Origin: Ptiloglossa arizonensis
Lineage: Eukaryota; Arthropoda; Insecta; Hymenoptera; Colletidae
Reading direction: 5' to 3'
Length of the DNA: 64,000 nt
Assembly (NCBI RefSeq): GCF_051014685.1
Contig: NW_027478418.1
Span: forward strand, 310,001-374,000
The notes beneath the pieces were generated by a model. That model saw only the letters and a program-made list of their open reading frames with translations, did no database searches and was not told the DNA's origin. Shown here piece after piece: positions 40,480 to 53,233 of the stretch; the first letter of the stretch is position 1, and every line of letters starts with the position of its first letter. The translations under genes and the position numbers were made by a program.

Positions 40480-41164
40480 CCTAGGGGAAAAGTACACACA
40501 CCGTTATAATCGGTCGAGTTTCTGCTTTCAGATGCAATAGGAAATTCTCGAGTTCGTCAATCTGTTCGCGAGATATGGGAGTTTGAAGGTAAGGAATGGT
40601 TGAGAAACCATCAAAATTTTCGCAAGTCTGATACTCGAATCCACTAACTACTATGGCCTAGGGCAAAAACACACATACCGTTGTAATCGGGCGAGTTCCT
40701 GCTTTCAGATGCAATAGGAAATTCTCGAGTTCGTCAATCCGTTCGCGAGATATGGAAGTGTGAAAATAAGGAATGGTTGAGAAACCATCAAAATTTTCGC
40801 AAGTCTGATACTCGAAAACAATAAATACAAAGGCCTAGGGGAAAAATACACATACCGTTGTAATCGGGCGAGTTTCTACCTTCAGATGCATCAGGAATTT
40901 CTCGAGTTCGTCAATCCGTTCGCGAGATATGGGAGTTTGAAGTTAAGGAATGGTTGAGAAACCATCAAAATTTTCGCAAGTCTGATACTCGAAACCAATA
41001 ACTACAAAGGCCTGGGGAAAAAATACACATACCGTTGTAATCGGGCGAGTCTCTACTTTCAGATGCAACAAGAATTTCTCGAGTTCGTCACTCCGTTCGC
41101 GAGATATGGGAGTTTGAAGTTAAGGAATGGTTGAGAAACCATCAAAATTTTCGCAAGTCTTACA
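40480..41164 (+). repeat. Family B bridge segment
   Basis: About four B monomers lie between the 21-monomer pair and the four-copy HOR. They include a GAAGGTAAGG monomer near 40,586 with ATCCACTAACTACTATGG, resembling the 11-monomer series at 55.6-64.0 kb, and a CCTGGGGAAAAAATAC monomer near 41,010 like those at about 56,248 and 60,675. This small piece therefore shares ancestry with the right end of the window. No other element is seen. Confidence 0.65.
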
Positions 41165-41383
41165 CTCCAAACCAATAACTACAATGGCCTAGGGGAAAAA
41201 TACACATACCGTTGTAATCGGGCGAGTTTCTGCTTTCAGATGCAATAGGAAATTCTCGAGTTCGTCAATCCGTTCGCGAGATATGGAAGTGTGAAAATAA
41301 GGAATGGTTGAGAAACCGTCAAAATTTTCGCAAGTCTGATACTCGAAACCAATAACTACAAAGGCCTAGGGGAAAAATACGCA

Positions 41384-41400
41384 TACCGTTGTAATCGGGC
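41384..41400 (+). promoter_or_regulatory. CENP-B-box-like motif (representative of family B)
   Basis: The 17 bases TACCGTTGTAATCGGGC align to the essential CENP-B pattern nTTCGnnnnAnnCGGGn with seven of nine fixed positions matching: CG, A and CGGG match, TT is AC. Compared with the human box core TTCGTTGGAAACGGGA it matches 11 of 16. The same motif recurs in most family B monomers. Family A has CCATTCT, CCATTGT, CCTTTGT or CCTTTGC at this place and loses the left CG. Binding by a CENP-B-like (pogo-transposase-derived) protein is only a hypothesis: the two missing T are essential in mammals, and by rough estimate a seven-of-nine match is expected about once per two monomers by chance on both strands. 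Confidence 0.3.
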
Positions 41401-42774
41401 GAGTTTCTACTTTCAGATGCATCAAGAATTTCTCGAGTTCGTCAATCCGTTCGCGAGATATGGGAGTTTGAAGTTACGGAATGGTTGAGAAACTATCAAA
41501 ATTTTCGCAAGTCTGATACTCGAAACCAATAACTACAAAGACCTAGGGGAAAAATACACATACCGCTGTAATCGGGCGACATTCTACTTCCACATGCAAC
41601 AGGAATTTCTCGCGTTCGTCAATCCGTTCGCGAGATATGGTAGTTTGAAGTTAAGGTGTGGTTGAGGAACCATCAAAATTTTCGCTGTTCTGATACTCGA
41701 AACCAATAACTGGAATGGCCTAGGGGAAAAGTACACATACCGTTGTAATCGGGCGAGTTTCTGCTTTCAGATGCAATAGGAAATTCTCCAGTTCGTCAAT
41801 CCGTTCGCGAGATATGGGAGTTTGAAGTTAAGGAATGGTTGAGAAACCGTCAAAATTTTCGCAAGTCTAATACTCGAAACCAATAACTACAAAGGCCTAG
41901 GGGAGAAAGGCACATACCGTTGTAATCGGGCGAGTTTCTACTTTCAGATGCAACAGGAATTTCTCGAGTTCGTCAATCCGTTCGCGAGAAATGGGAGTTT
42001 GAAGTTAAGGAATGGTTGAGAAACCATCAAAATTTTCGCAAGTCTGATACTCGAAACCCATAACTGGAATGGCCTAGGGGAAAAGTACGCATACCGTTGT
42101 AATCGGGCGAGTTTCTACTTTCAGATGCAACAAGAATTTCTCGAGTTCGTCAATCCGTTCGCGAAATATGGGAGTTTGAAGTTAAGGAATGGTTGAGAAA
42201 CCATCAAAATTTTCGCAAGTCTGATACTCGAAACCAATAACTACAAATGCCTAGGGGAAAAATACACATACCATTGTAATCGGGCGAGTTTCTACTTTCA
42301 GATACAATAGGAATTTCTCGAGTTCGTCAATGCGTTCGCGAGATATGGAAGTTCGAAGTTAAGGAATGCTTGAGAAACCATCAAAATTTTCGCAATTCTG
42401 ATGCTAGAAACGAATAACTGGAATGACCTACGGAAAAGGTACACAAACCATTGTAATCGGGCGAGCTTCTACTTTCAGATGCAACAGGAATTTCTCGAGT
42501 TCGTCACTCCGTTCGCGAGATATGGGAGTTTGAAGTTAAGGAATGGTTGAGAAACCATCAAAATTTTCGCAAGTCTGACACTCCAAAACAATAACTGGAT
42601 CGGCCTAGGGGAAAAGTACACACACCATTGTAATCGGGCGAGTTTCTACTTTCAGATGCAACAGGAAATCCTCGAGTTCGTCAATCCGTTCGCGAGATAT
42701 GGGAGTTTGAACTTAAGGAATGGTTGAGAAACCATCAAAATTTTCGCAAGTCTTACACTCCAAACCAATAACTA

Positions 42775-42778
42775 TTTA
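42775..42778 (+). other. 4-bp insertion TTTA, HOR copy 1
   Basis: AACTATTTACAATGG replaces AACTACAATGG, making this monomer 181 bp. It is the only insertion class in the window. Its presence at the same place in four units shows it arose once, before the HOR was amplified, and it serves as a unit marker. Confidence 0.93.
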
Positions 42779-45700
42779 CAATGGCCTAGGGGAAAAACAA
42801 ACATACCGTTGTAATCGGGCGAGTTTCTGCTTTCAGATGCAATGGGAAATTCTCGAGTTCGTCAATCCGTTCGTGAGATATGGAAGTGTGAAAATAAGGA
42901 ATGGTTGAGAAACCGTCAAAATTTTCGCAAGTCTGATACTCGAAACCAATAACTACAAAGGCCTAGGGGAGAAAGGCACATACCGTTGTAATCGGGCGAG
43001 TTTCTACTTTCAGATGCAACAGGAATTTCTCGAGTCCGTCAATCCGTTCGCGAGAAATGGGAGTTTGAAGTTAAGGAATGGTTGAGAAACCACCAAAATT
43101 TTCGCAAGTCTGATACTCCAAACCAATAACTACAATGGCCTAGGGGAAAAATACACATACCGTTGTAATCGGGCGAGTTTCTGCTTTCAGATGCAATAGG
43201 AAATTCTCGAGTTCGTCAATCCGTTCGCGAGATATGGAAGTGTGAAAATAAGGAATGGTTGAGAAACCGTCAAAATTTTCGCAAGTCTGATACTCGAAAC
43301 CAATAACTACAAAGGCCTAGGGGAAAAAGGCACATACGGTTGTAATCGGGCGAGTTTCTACTTTCAGATGCAACAGGGATTTCTCGAGTTCGTCAATCCG
43401 TTCGCGAGAAATGGGAGTTTGAAGTTAAGGAATGGTTGAGAAACCATCAAAATTTTCGCAAGTCTGATACTCGAAACCCATAACTGGAGTGGCCTAGGGG
43501 AAAAGTACACATACCATTATAATCGGGCGAGTTTCTACTTTCAGATACAATAGGAATTTCACGAGTTCGTCAATGCGTTCGCGAGATATGGAAGTTCGAA
43601 GTTAAGGAATGCTTGTGAAACCATCAAAATATTCGCAATTCTGATGCTAGAAATGAATAACTGGAATGACCTACGGGAAAGGTACACATACCATTGTAAT
43701 CGGGCGAGCTTCTACTTTCAGATGCAACAGGAATTTCTCGAGTTCATCACTCCGTTCGCGAGATATGGGAGTTTGAAGTTAAGGAATGGTTGAGAAACCA
43801 TCAAAATTTTCGCAAGCCTGACACTCCAAACCAATAACTGGATCGGCCTAGGGGAAAAGTACACACACCATTGTAATCGGGCGAGTTTCTACTTTCAGAT
43901 GCAACAGGAAATTCTCGAGTTCGTCAATCCGTTCGCGAGAAATGGGAGTTTGAAGTTAAGGAATGGTTGAGAAACCATCAAAATTTTCGCAAGTCTTACA
44001 CTCCAAACCAATAACTGGAATGGCCTAGGGAAAAAGTACGCATACCATTGTAATCGGGCGAGTTTCTACTTTCAGATGCAACAAGAATTTCTCGAGTTCG
44101 TCAATCCGTTCGCGAAATATGGGAGTTTGAAGTTAAGGAATGGTTGAGAAACCATCAAAATTTTCCCAAGTCTGATACTCGAAACCAATAACTACAAATG
44201 CCTAGGGGAAAAATACACATACCATTGTAATCGGGCGAGTTTCTACTTTCAGATGCAACAGGAATTTCTCGAGTTCGTCACTCCGTTCGCGAGATATGGG
44301 AGTTTGAAGTTAAGGAATGGTTGAGAAATCATCAAAATTTTCGCAAGTCTGATACTCGAATCCAATAACTACTATGGCCTAGGGCAAAAAAAAACATACC
44401 GTTGTAATCGGGCGAGATTCTGCTTTCAGATGCAATAGGAAATTCTCGAGTTCGTCTATCCGTTCGCGAGATATGGAAGTGTGAAAATAAGGAATGGTTG
44501 AGAAACCGTCAAAATTTTCGCAAGTCTGATACTCGAAACCAATAACTACAAATGCCTAGGGGAAAAATACACATACCATTGTAATCGGGCGAGTTTCTAC
44601 TTTCAGATACAATAGGAATTTCACGAGTTCGTCAATGCGTTCGCGAGATATGGAAGTTTGAAGTTAAGGAATGCTTGAGAAACCATCAAAATTTTCGCTG
44701 GTCTGATACCCGAAACCAACAACTGGAATGGCCTAGGGGGAAAGTACACACACCGTTGTAATCGGGCGAGCTTCTACTTTCAGATGCAACAGGAATTTCT
44801 CGAATTCGTCGATCCGTTCGCGAGAAATGGGAGTTTGAAGTTAAGGAATGGTTGAGAAACCATCAAAATTTTCGCAAGTCTGATACTCCAAACCAATAAC
44901 TACAATGGCCTAGGGGAAAAATACACATACCGTTGTAATCGGGCGAGTTTCTGCTTTCAGATGCAATAGGAAATTCTCGAGTTCGTCAATCCGTTCGCGA
45001 GATATGGAAGTGTGAAAATAAGGAATGGTTGAGAAACCGTCAAAATTTTCGCAAGTCTGATACTCGAAACCAATAACTACAAAGGCCTAGGGGAAAAATA
45101 CGCATACCGTTGTAATCGGGCGAGTTTCTACTTTCAGATGCATCAAGAATTTCTCGAGTTCGTCAATCCGTTCGCGAGATATGGGAGTTTGAAGTTACGG
45201 AATGGTTGAGAAACTATCAAAATTTTCGCAAGTCTGATACTCGAAACCAATAACTACAAAGACCTAGGGGAAAAATACACATACCGCTGTAATCGGGCGA
45301 CATTCTACTTCCACATGCAACAGGAATTTCTCGCGTTCGTCAATCCGTTCGCGAGATATGGTAGTTTGAAGTTAAGGTGTGGTTGAGGAACCATCAAAAT
45401 TTTCGCTGTTCTGATACTCGAAACCAATAACTGGAATGGCCTAGGGGAAAAGTACACATACCGTTGTAATCGGGCGAGTTTCTGCTTTCAGATGCAATAG
45501 GAAATTCTCCAGTTCGTCAATCCGTTCGCGAGATATGGGAGTTTGAAGTTAAGGAATGGTTGAGAAACCGTCAAAATTTTCGCAAGTCTAATACTCGAAA
45601 CCAATAACTACAAAGGCCTAGGGGAGAAAGGCACATACCGTTGTAATCGGGCGAGTTTCTACTTTCAGATGCAACAGGAATTTCTCGAGTTCGTCAATCC

Positions 45701-46495
45701 GTTCGCGAGAAATGGGAGTTTGAAGTTAAGGAATGGTTGAGAAACCATCAAAATTTTCGCAAGTCTGATACTCGAAACCCATAACTGGAATGGCCTAGGG
45801 GAAAAGTACGCATACCGTTGTAATCGGGCGAGTTTCTACTTTCAGATGCAACAAGAATTTCTCGAGTTCGTCAATCCGTTCGCGAAATATGGGAGTTTGA
45901 AGTTAAGGAATGGTTGAGAAACCATCAAAATTTTCGCAAGTCTGATACTCGAAACCAATAACTACAAATGCCTAGGGGAAAAATACACATACCATTGTAA
46001 TCGGGCGAGTTTCTACTTTCAGATACAATAGGAATTTCTCGAGTTCGTCAATGCGTTCGCGAGATATGGAAGTTCGAAGTTAAGGAATGCTTGAGAAACC
46101 ATCAAAATTTTCGCAATTCTGATGCTAGAAACGAATAACTGGAATGACCTACGGAAAAGGTACACAAACCATTGTAATCGGGCGAGCTTCTACTTTCAGA
46201 TGCAACAGGAATTTCTCGAGTTCGTCACTCCGTTCGCGAGATATGGGAGTTTGAAGTTAAGGAATGGTTGAGAAACCATCAAAATTTTCGCAAGTCTGAC
46301 ACTCCAAAACAATAACTGGATCGGCCTAGGGGAAAAGTACACACACCATTGTAATCGGGCGAGTTTCTACTTTCAGATGCAACAGGAAATCCTCGAGTTC
46401 GTCAATCCGTTCGCGAGATATGGGAGTTTGAACTTAAGGAATGGTTGAGAAACCATCAAAATTTTCGCAAGTCTTACACTCCAAACCAATAACTA

Positions 46496-46499
46496 TTTA
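46496..46499 (+). other. 4-bp insertion TTTA, HOR copy 2
   Basis: Same insertion as at 42,775, displaced by exactly 3,721 bp. Confidence 0.93.
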
Positions 46500-49139
46500 C
46501 AATGGCCTAGGGGAAAAACAAACATACCGTTGTAATCGGGCGAGTTTCTGCTTTCAGATGCAATGGGAAATTCTCGAGTTCGTCAATCCGTTCGTGAGAT
46601 ATGGAAGTGTGAAAATAAGGAATGGTTGAGAAACCGTCAAAATTTTCGCAAGTCTGATACTCGAAACCAATAACTACAAAGGCCTAGGGGAGAAAGGCAC
46701 ATACCGTTGTAATCGGGCGAGTTTCTACTTTCAGATGCAACAGGAATTTCTCGAGTCCGTCAATCCGTTCGCGAGAAATGGGAGTTTGAAGTTAAGGAAT
46801 GGTTGAGAAACCACCAAAATTTTCGCAAGTCTGATACTCCAAACCAATAACTACAATGGCCTAGGGGAAAAATACACATACCGTTGTAATCGGGCGAGTT
46901 TCTGCTTTCAGATGCAATAGGAAATTCTCGAGTTCGTCAATCCGTTCGCGAGATATGGAAGTGTGAAAATAAGGAATGGTTGAGAAACCGTCAAAATTTT
47001 CGCAAGTCTGATACTCGAAACCAATAACTACAAAGGCCTAGGGGAAAAAGGCACATACGGTTGTAATCGGGCGAGTTTCTACTTTCAGATGCAACAGGGA
47101 TTTCTCGAGTTCGTCAATCCGTTCGCGAGAAATGGGAGTTTGAAGTTAAGGAATGGTTGAGAAACCATCAAAATTTTCGCAAGTCTGATACTCGAAACCC
47201 ATAACTGGAGTGGCCTAGGGGAAAAGTACACATACCATTATAATCGGGCGAGTTTCTACTTTCAGATACAATAGGAATTTCACGAGTTCGTCAATGCGTT
47301 CGCGAGATATGGAAGTTCGAAGTTAAGGAATGCTAGTGAAACCATCAAAATATTCGCAATTCTGATGCTAGAAATGAATAACTGGAATGACCTACGGGAA
47401 AGGTACACATACCATTGTAATCGGGCGAGCTTCTACTTTCAGATGCAACAGGAATTTCTCGAGTTCATCACTCCGTTCGCGAGATATGGGAGTTTGAAGT
47501 TAAGGAATGGTTGAGAAACCATCAAAATTTTCGCAAGCCTGACACTCCAAACCAATAACTGGATCGGCCTAGGGGAAAAGTACACACACCATTGTAATCG
47601 GGCGAGTTTCTACTTTCAGATGCAACAGGAAATTCTCGAGTTCGTCAATCCGTTCGCGAGAAATGGGAGTTTGAAGTTAAGGAATGGTTGAGAAACCATC
47701 AAAATTTTCGCAAGTCTTACACTCCAAACCAATAACTGGAATGGCCTAGGGAAAAAGTACGCATACCATTGTAATCGGGCGAGTTTCTACTTTCAGATGC
47801 AACAAGAATTTCTCGAGTTCGTCAATCCGTTCGCGAAATATGGGAGTTTGAAGTTAAGGAATGGTTGAGAAACCATCAAAATTTTCCCAAGTCTGATACT
47901 CGAAACCAATAACTACAAATGCCTAGGGGAAAAATACACATACCATTGTAATCGGGCGAGTTTCTACTTTCAGATGCAACAGGAATTTCTCGAGTTCGTC
48001 ACTCCGTTCGCGAGATATGGGAGTTTGAAGTTAAGGAATGGTTGAGAAATCATCAAAATTTTCGCAAGTCTGATACTCGAATCCAATAACTACTATGGCC
48101 TAGGGCAAAAAAAAACATACCGTTGTAATCGGGCGAGATTCTGCTTTCAGATGCAATAGGAAATTCTCGAGTTCGTCTATCCGTTCGCGAGATATGGAAG
48201 TGTGAAAATAAGGAATGGTTGAGAAACCGTCAAAATTTTCGCAAGTCTGATACTCGAAACCAATAACTACAAATGCCTAGGGGAAAAATACACATACCAT
48301 TGTAATCGGGCGAGTTTCTACTTTCAGATACAATAGGAATTTCACGAGTTCGTCAATGCGTTCGCGAGATATGGAAGTTTGAAGTTAAGGAATGCTTGAG
48401 AAACCATCAAAATTTTCGCTGGTCTGATACCCGAAACCAACAACTGGAATGGCCTAGGGGGAAAGTACACACACCGTTGTAATCGGGCGAGCTTCTACTT
48501 TCAGATGCAACAGGAATTTCTCGAATTCGTCGATCCGTTCGCGAGAAATGGGAGTTTGAAGTTAAGGAATGGTTGAGAAACCATCAAAATTTTCGCAAGT
48601 CTGATACTCCAAACCAATAACTACAATGGCCTAGGGGAAAAATACACATACCGTTGTAATCGGGCGAGTTTCTGCTTTCAGATGCAATAGGAAATTCTCG
48701 AGTTCGTCAATCCGTTCGCGAGATATGGAAGTGTGAAAATAAGGAATGGTTGAGAAACCGTCAAAATTTTCGCAAGTCTGATACTCGAAACCAATAACTA
48801 CAAAGGCCTAGGGGAAAAATACGCATACCGTTGTAATCGGGCGAGTTTCTACTTTCAGATGCATCAAGAATTTCTCGAGTTCGTCAATCCGTTCGCGAGA
48901 TATGGGAGTTTGAAGTTAAGGAATGGTTGAGAAACTATCAAAATTTTCGCAAGTCTGATACTCGAAACCAATAACTACAAAGACCTAGGGGAAAAATACA
49001 CATACCGCTGTAATCGGGCGACATTCTACTTCCACATGCAACAGGAATTTCTCGCGTTCGTCAATCCGTTCGCGAGATATGGTAGTTTGAAGTTAAGGTG
49101 TGGTTGAGAAACCATCAAAATTTTCGCTGTTCTGATACT

Positions 49140-49190
49140 CGAAACCAATAACTGGAATGGCGTAGGGGAAAAGTACGCATACCGTTGTAA
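49140..49190 (+). other. Two-monomer deletion junction, HOR copy 3
   Basis: CTGTTCTGATACTCG followed by ACTGGAATGGCGTAGGGG leads directly into AAAAGTACGCATACC. In copy 2 the left part belongs to the monomer at about 45,400-45,440 and the right part to the monomer at about 45,795-45,815, exactly 354 bp downstream. The breakpoint falls within the shared GGCCTAGGGGAAAAGTAC tract, as expected for homologous unequal exchange. The G in GGCGTAGG is private to the shortened units. Confidence 0.88.
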
Positions 49191-49862
49191 TCGGGCGAGT
49201 TTCTACTTTCAGATGCAACAAGAATTTCTCGAGTTCGTCAATCCGTTCGCGAAATATGGGAGTTTGAAGTTAAGGAATGGTTGAGAAACCATCAAAATTT
49301 TCGCAAGTCTGATACTCGAAACCAATAACTACAAATGCCTAGGGGAAAAATACACATACCATTGTAATCGGGCGAGTTTCTACTTTCAGATACAATAGGA
49401 ATTTCTCGAGTTCGTCAATGCGTTCGCGAGATATGGAAGTTCGAAGTTAAGGAATGCTTGAGAAACCATCAAAATTTTCGCAATTCTGATGCTAGAAACG
49501 AATAACTGGAATGACCTACGGAAAAGGTACACAAACCATTGTAATCGGGCGAGCTTCTACTTTCAGATGCAACAGGAATTTCTCGAGTTCGTCACTCCGT
49601 TCGCGAGATATGGGAGTTTGAAGTTAAGGAATGGTTGAGAAACCATCAAAATTTTCGCAAGTCTGACACTCCAAAACAATAACTGGATCGGCCTAGGGGA
49701 AAAGTACACACACCATTGTAATCGGGCGAGTTTCTACTTTCAGATGCAACAGGAAATCCTCGAGTTCGTCAATCCGTTCGCGAGATATGGGAGTTTGAAC
49801 TTAAGGAATGGTTGAGAAACCATCAAAATTTTCGCAAGTCTTACACTCCAAACCAATAACTA

Positions 49863-49866
49863 TTTA
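49863..49866 (+). other. 4-bp insertion TTTA, HOR copy 3
   Basis: Same insertion, displaced by 3,367 bp from copy 2; the interval is shorter by exactly two monomers. Confidence 0.93.
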
Positions 49867-52506
49867 CAATGGCCTAGGGGAAAAACAAACATACCGTTGT
49901 AATCGGGCGAGTTTCTGCTTTCAGATGCAATAGGAAATTCTCGAGTTCGTCAATCCGTTCGCGAGATATGGAAGTGTGAAAATAAGGAATGGTTGAGAAA
50001 CCGTCAAAATTTTCGCAAGTCTGATACTCGAAACCAATAACTACAAAGGCCTAGGGGAGAAAGGCACATACCGTTGTAATCGGGCGAGTTTCTACTTTCA
50101 GATGCAACAGGAATTTCTCGAGTCCGTCAATCCGTTCGCGAGAAATGGGAGTTTGAAGTTAAGGAATGGTTGAGAAACCACCAAAATTTTCGCAAGTCTG
50201 ATACTCCAAACCAATAACTACAATGGCCTAGGGGAAAAATACACATACCGTTGTAATCGGGCGAGTTTCTGCTTTCAGATGCAATAGGAAATTCTCGAGT
50301 TCGTCAATCCGTTCGCGAGATATGGAAGTGTGAAAATAAGGAATGGTTGAGAAACCGTCAAAATTTTCGCAAGTCTGATACTCGAAACCAATAACTACAA
50401 AGGCCTAGGGGAAAAAGGCACATACGGTTGTAATCGGGCGAGTTTCTACTTTCAGATGCAACAGGGATTTCTCGAGTTCGTCAATCCGTTCGCGAGAAAT
50501 GGGAGTTTGAAGTTAAGGAATGGTTGAGAAACCATCAAAATTTTCGCAAGTCTGATACTCGAAACCCATAACTGGAGTGGCCTAGGGGAAAAGTACACAT
50601 ACCATTATAATCGGGCGAGTTTCTACTTTCAGATACAATAGGAATTTCACGAGTTCGTCAATGCGTTCGCGAGATATGGAAGTTCGAAGTTAAGGAATGC
50701 TAGTGAAACCATCAAAATATTCGCAATTCTGATGCTAGAAATGAATAACTGGAATGACCTACGGGAAAGGTACACATACCATTGTAATCGGGCGAGCTTC
50801 TACTTTCAGATGCAACAGGAATTTCTCGAGTTCATCACTCCGTTCGCGAGATATGGGAGTTTGAAGTTAAGGAATGGTTGAGAAACCATCAAAATTTTCG
50901 CAAGCCTGACACTCCAAACCAATAACTGGATCGGCCTAGGGGAAAAGTACACACACCATTGTAATCGGGCGAGTTTCTACTTTCAGATGCAACAGGAAAT
51001 TCTCGAGTTCGTCAATCCGTTCGCGAGAAATGGGAGTTTGAAGTTAAGGAATGGTTGAGAAACCATCAAAATTTTCGCAAGTCTTACACTCCAAACCAAT
51101 AACTGGAATGGCCTAGGGAAAAAGTACGCATACCATTGTAATCGGGCGAGTTTCTACTTTCAGATGCAACAAGAATTTCTCGAGTTCGTCAATCCGTTCG
51201 CGAAATATGGGAGTTTGAAGTTAAGGAATGGTTGAGAAACCATCAAAATTTTCCCAAGTCTGATACTCGAAACCAATAACTACAAATGCCTAGGGGAAAA
51301 ATACACATACCATTGTAATCGGGCGAGTTTCTACTTTCAGATGCAACAGGAATTTCTCGAGTTCGTCACTCCGTTCGCGAGATATGGGAGTTTGAAGTTA
51401 AGGAATGGTTGAGAAATCATCAAAATTTTCGCAAGTCTGATACTCGAATCCAATAACTACTATGGCCTAGGGCAAAAAAAAACATACCGTTGTAATCGGG
51501 CGAGATTCTGCTTTCAGATGCAATAGGAAATTCTCGAGTTCGTCTATCCGTTCGCGAGATATGGAAGTGTGAAAATAAGGAATGGTTGAGAAACCGTCAA
51601 AATTTTCGCAAGTCTGATACTCGAAACCAATAACTACAAATGCCTAGGGGAAAAATACACATACCATTGTAATCGGGCGAGTTTCTACTTTCAGATACAA
51701 TAGGAATTTCACGAGTTCGTCAATGCGTTCGCGAGATATGGAAGTTTGAAGTTAAGGAATGCTTGAGAAACCATCAAAATTTTCGCTGGTCTGATACCCG
51801 AAACCAACAACTGGAATGGCCTAGGGGGAAAGTACACACACCGTTGTAATCGGGCGAGCTTCTACTTTCAGATGCAACAGGAATTTCTCGAATTCGTCGA
51901 TCCGTTCGCGAGAAATGGGAGTTTGAAGTTAAGGAATGGTTGAGAAACCATCAAAATTTTCGCAAGTCTGATACTCCAAACCAATAACTACAATGGCCTA
52001 GGGGAAAAATACACATACCGTTGTAATCGGGCGAGTTTCTGCTTTCAGATGCAATAGGAAATTCTCGAGTTCGTCAATCCGTTCGCGAGATATGGAAGTG
52101 TGAAAATAAGGAATGGTTGAGAAACCGTCAAAATTTTCGCAAGTCTGATACTCGAAACCAATAACTACAAAGGCCTAGGGGAAAAATACGCATACCGTTG
52201 TAATCGGGCGAGTTTCTACTTTCAGATGCATCAAGAATTTCTCGAGTTCGTCAATCCGTTCGCGAGATATGGGAGTTTGAAGTTAAGGAATGGTTGAGAA
52301 ACTATCAAAATTTTCGCAAGTCTGATACTCGAAACCAATAACTACAAAGACCTAGGGGAAAAATACACATACCGCTGTAATCGGGCGACATTCTACTTCC
52401 ACATGCAACAGGAATTTCTCGCGTTCGTCAATCCGTTCGCGAGATATGGTAGTTTGAAGTTAAGGTGTGGTTGAGAAACCATCAAAATTTTCGCTGTTCT
52501 GATACT

Positions 52507-52557
52507 CGAAACCAATAACTGGAATGGCGTAGGGGAAAAGTACGCATACCGTTGTAA
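52507..52557 (+). other. Two-monomer deletion junction, HOR copy 4
   Basis: Identical junction, including GGCGTAGGGG, 3,367 bp after the one in copy 3. Sharing the private base shows that the deletion happened once and the shortened unit was then duplicated. Confidence 0.88.
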
Positions 52558-53229
52558 TCGGGCGAGTTTCTACTTTCAGATGCAACAAGAATTTCTCGAG
52601 TTCGTCAATCCGTTCGCGAAATATGGGAGTTTGAAGTTAAGGAATGGTTGAGAAACCATCAAAATTTTCGCAAGTCTGATACTCGAAACCAATAACTACA
52701 AATGCCTAGGGGAAAAATACACATACCATTGTAATCGGGCGAGTTTCTACTTTCAGATACAATAGGAATTTCTCGAGTTCGTCAATGCGTTCGCGAGATA
52801 TGGAAGTTCGAAGTTAAGGAATGCTTGAGAAACCATCAAAATTTTCGCAATTCTGATGCTAGAAACGAATAACTGGAATGACCTACGGAAAAGGTACACA
52901 AACCATTGTAATCGGGCGAGCTTCTACTTTCAGATGCAACAGGAATTTCTCGAGTTCGTCACTCCGTTCGCGAGATATGGGAGTTTGAAGTTAAGGAATG
53001 GTTGAGAAACCATCAAAATTTTCGCAAGTCTGACACTCCAAAACAATAACTGGATCGGCCTAGGGGAAAAGTACACACACCATTGTAATCGGGCGAGTTT
53101 CTACTTTCAGATGCAACAGGAAATCCTCGAGTTCGTCAATCCGTTCGCGAGATATGGGAGTTTGAACTTAAGGAATGGTTGAGAAACCATCAAAATTTTC
53201 GCAAGTCTTACACTCCAAACCAATAACTA

Positions 53230-53233
53230 TTTA
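53230..53233 (+). other. 4-bp insertion TTTA, HOR copy 4
   Basis: Same insertion, displaced by 3,367 bp from copy 3. Confidence 0.93.

Larger units (their letters stand above)
33930..40480 (+). repeat. Diverged 21-monomer HOR pair, second copy shortened
   Basis: Copy 1 is about 33,930-37,480 and copy 2 about 37,647-40,480. GATGCTAGAA at 34,081 recurs at 37,798, an offset of 3,717 bp (21 monomers). Further on the offset falls in whole-monomer steps: CTTACACTCC 35,141/38,681 gives 20, CGAAATC 36,211/39,574 gives 19, GTCAATCCGATCGCG near 37,015/40,201 gives 18, and TAATGGGGCG 37,321/40,330 gives 17. Copy 2 therefore has four fewer monomers, at separate places, or copy 1 has gained them. At least one difference looks like a gain, because copy 1 holds two adjacent identical monomers at 35,821-35,997 and 35,998-36,174. 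Confidence 0.82.
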
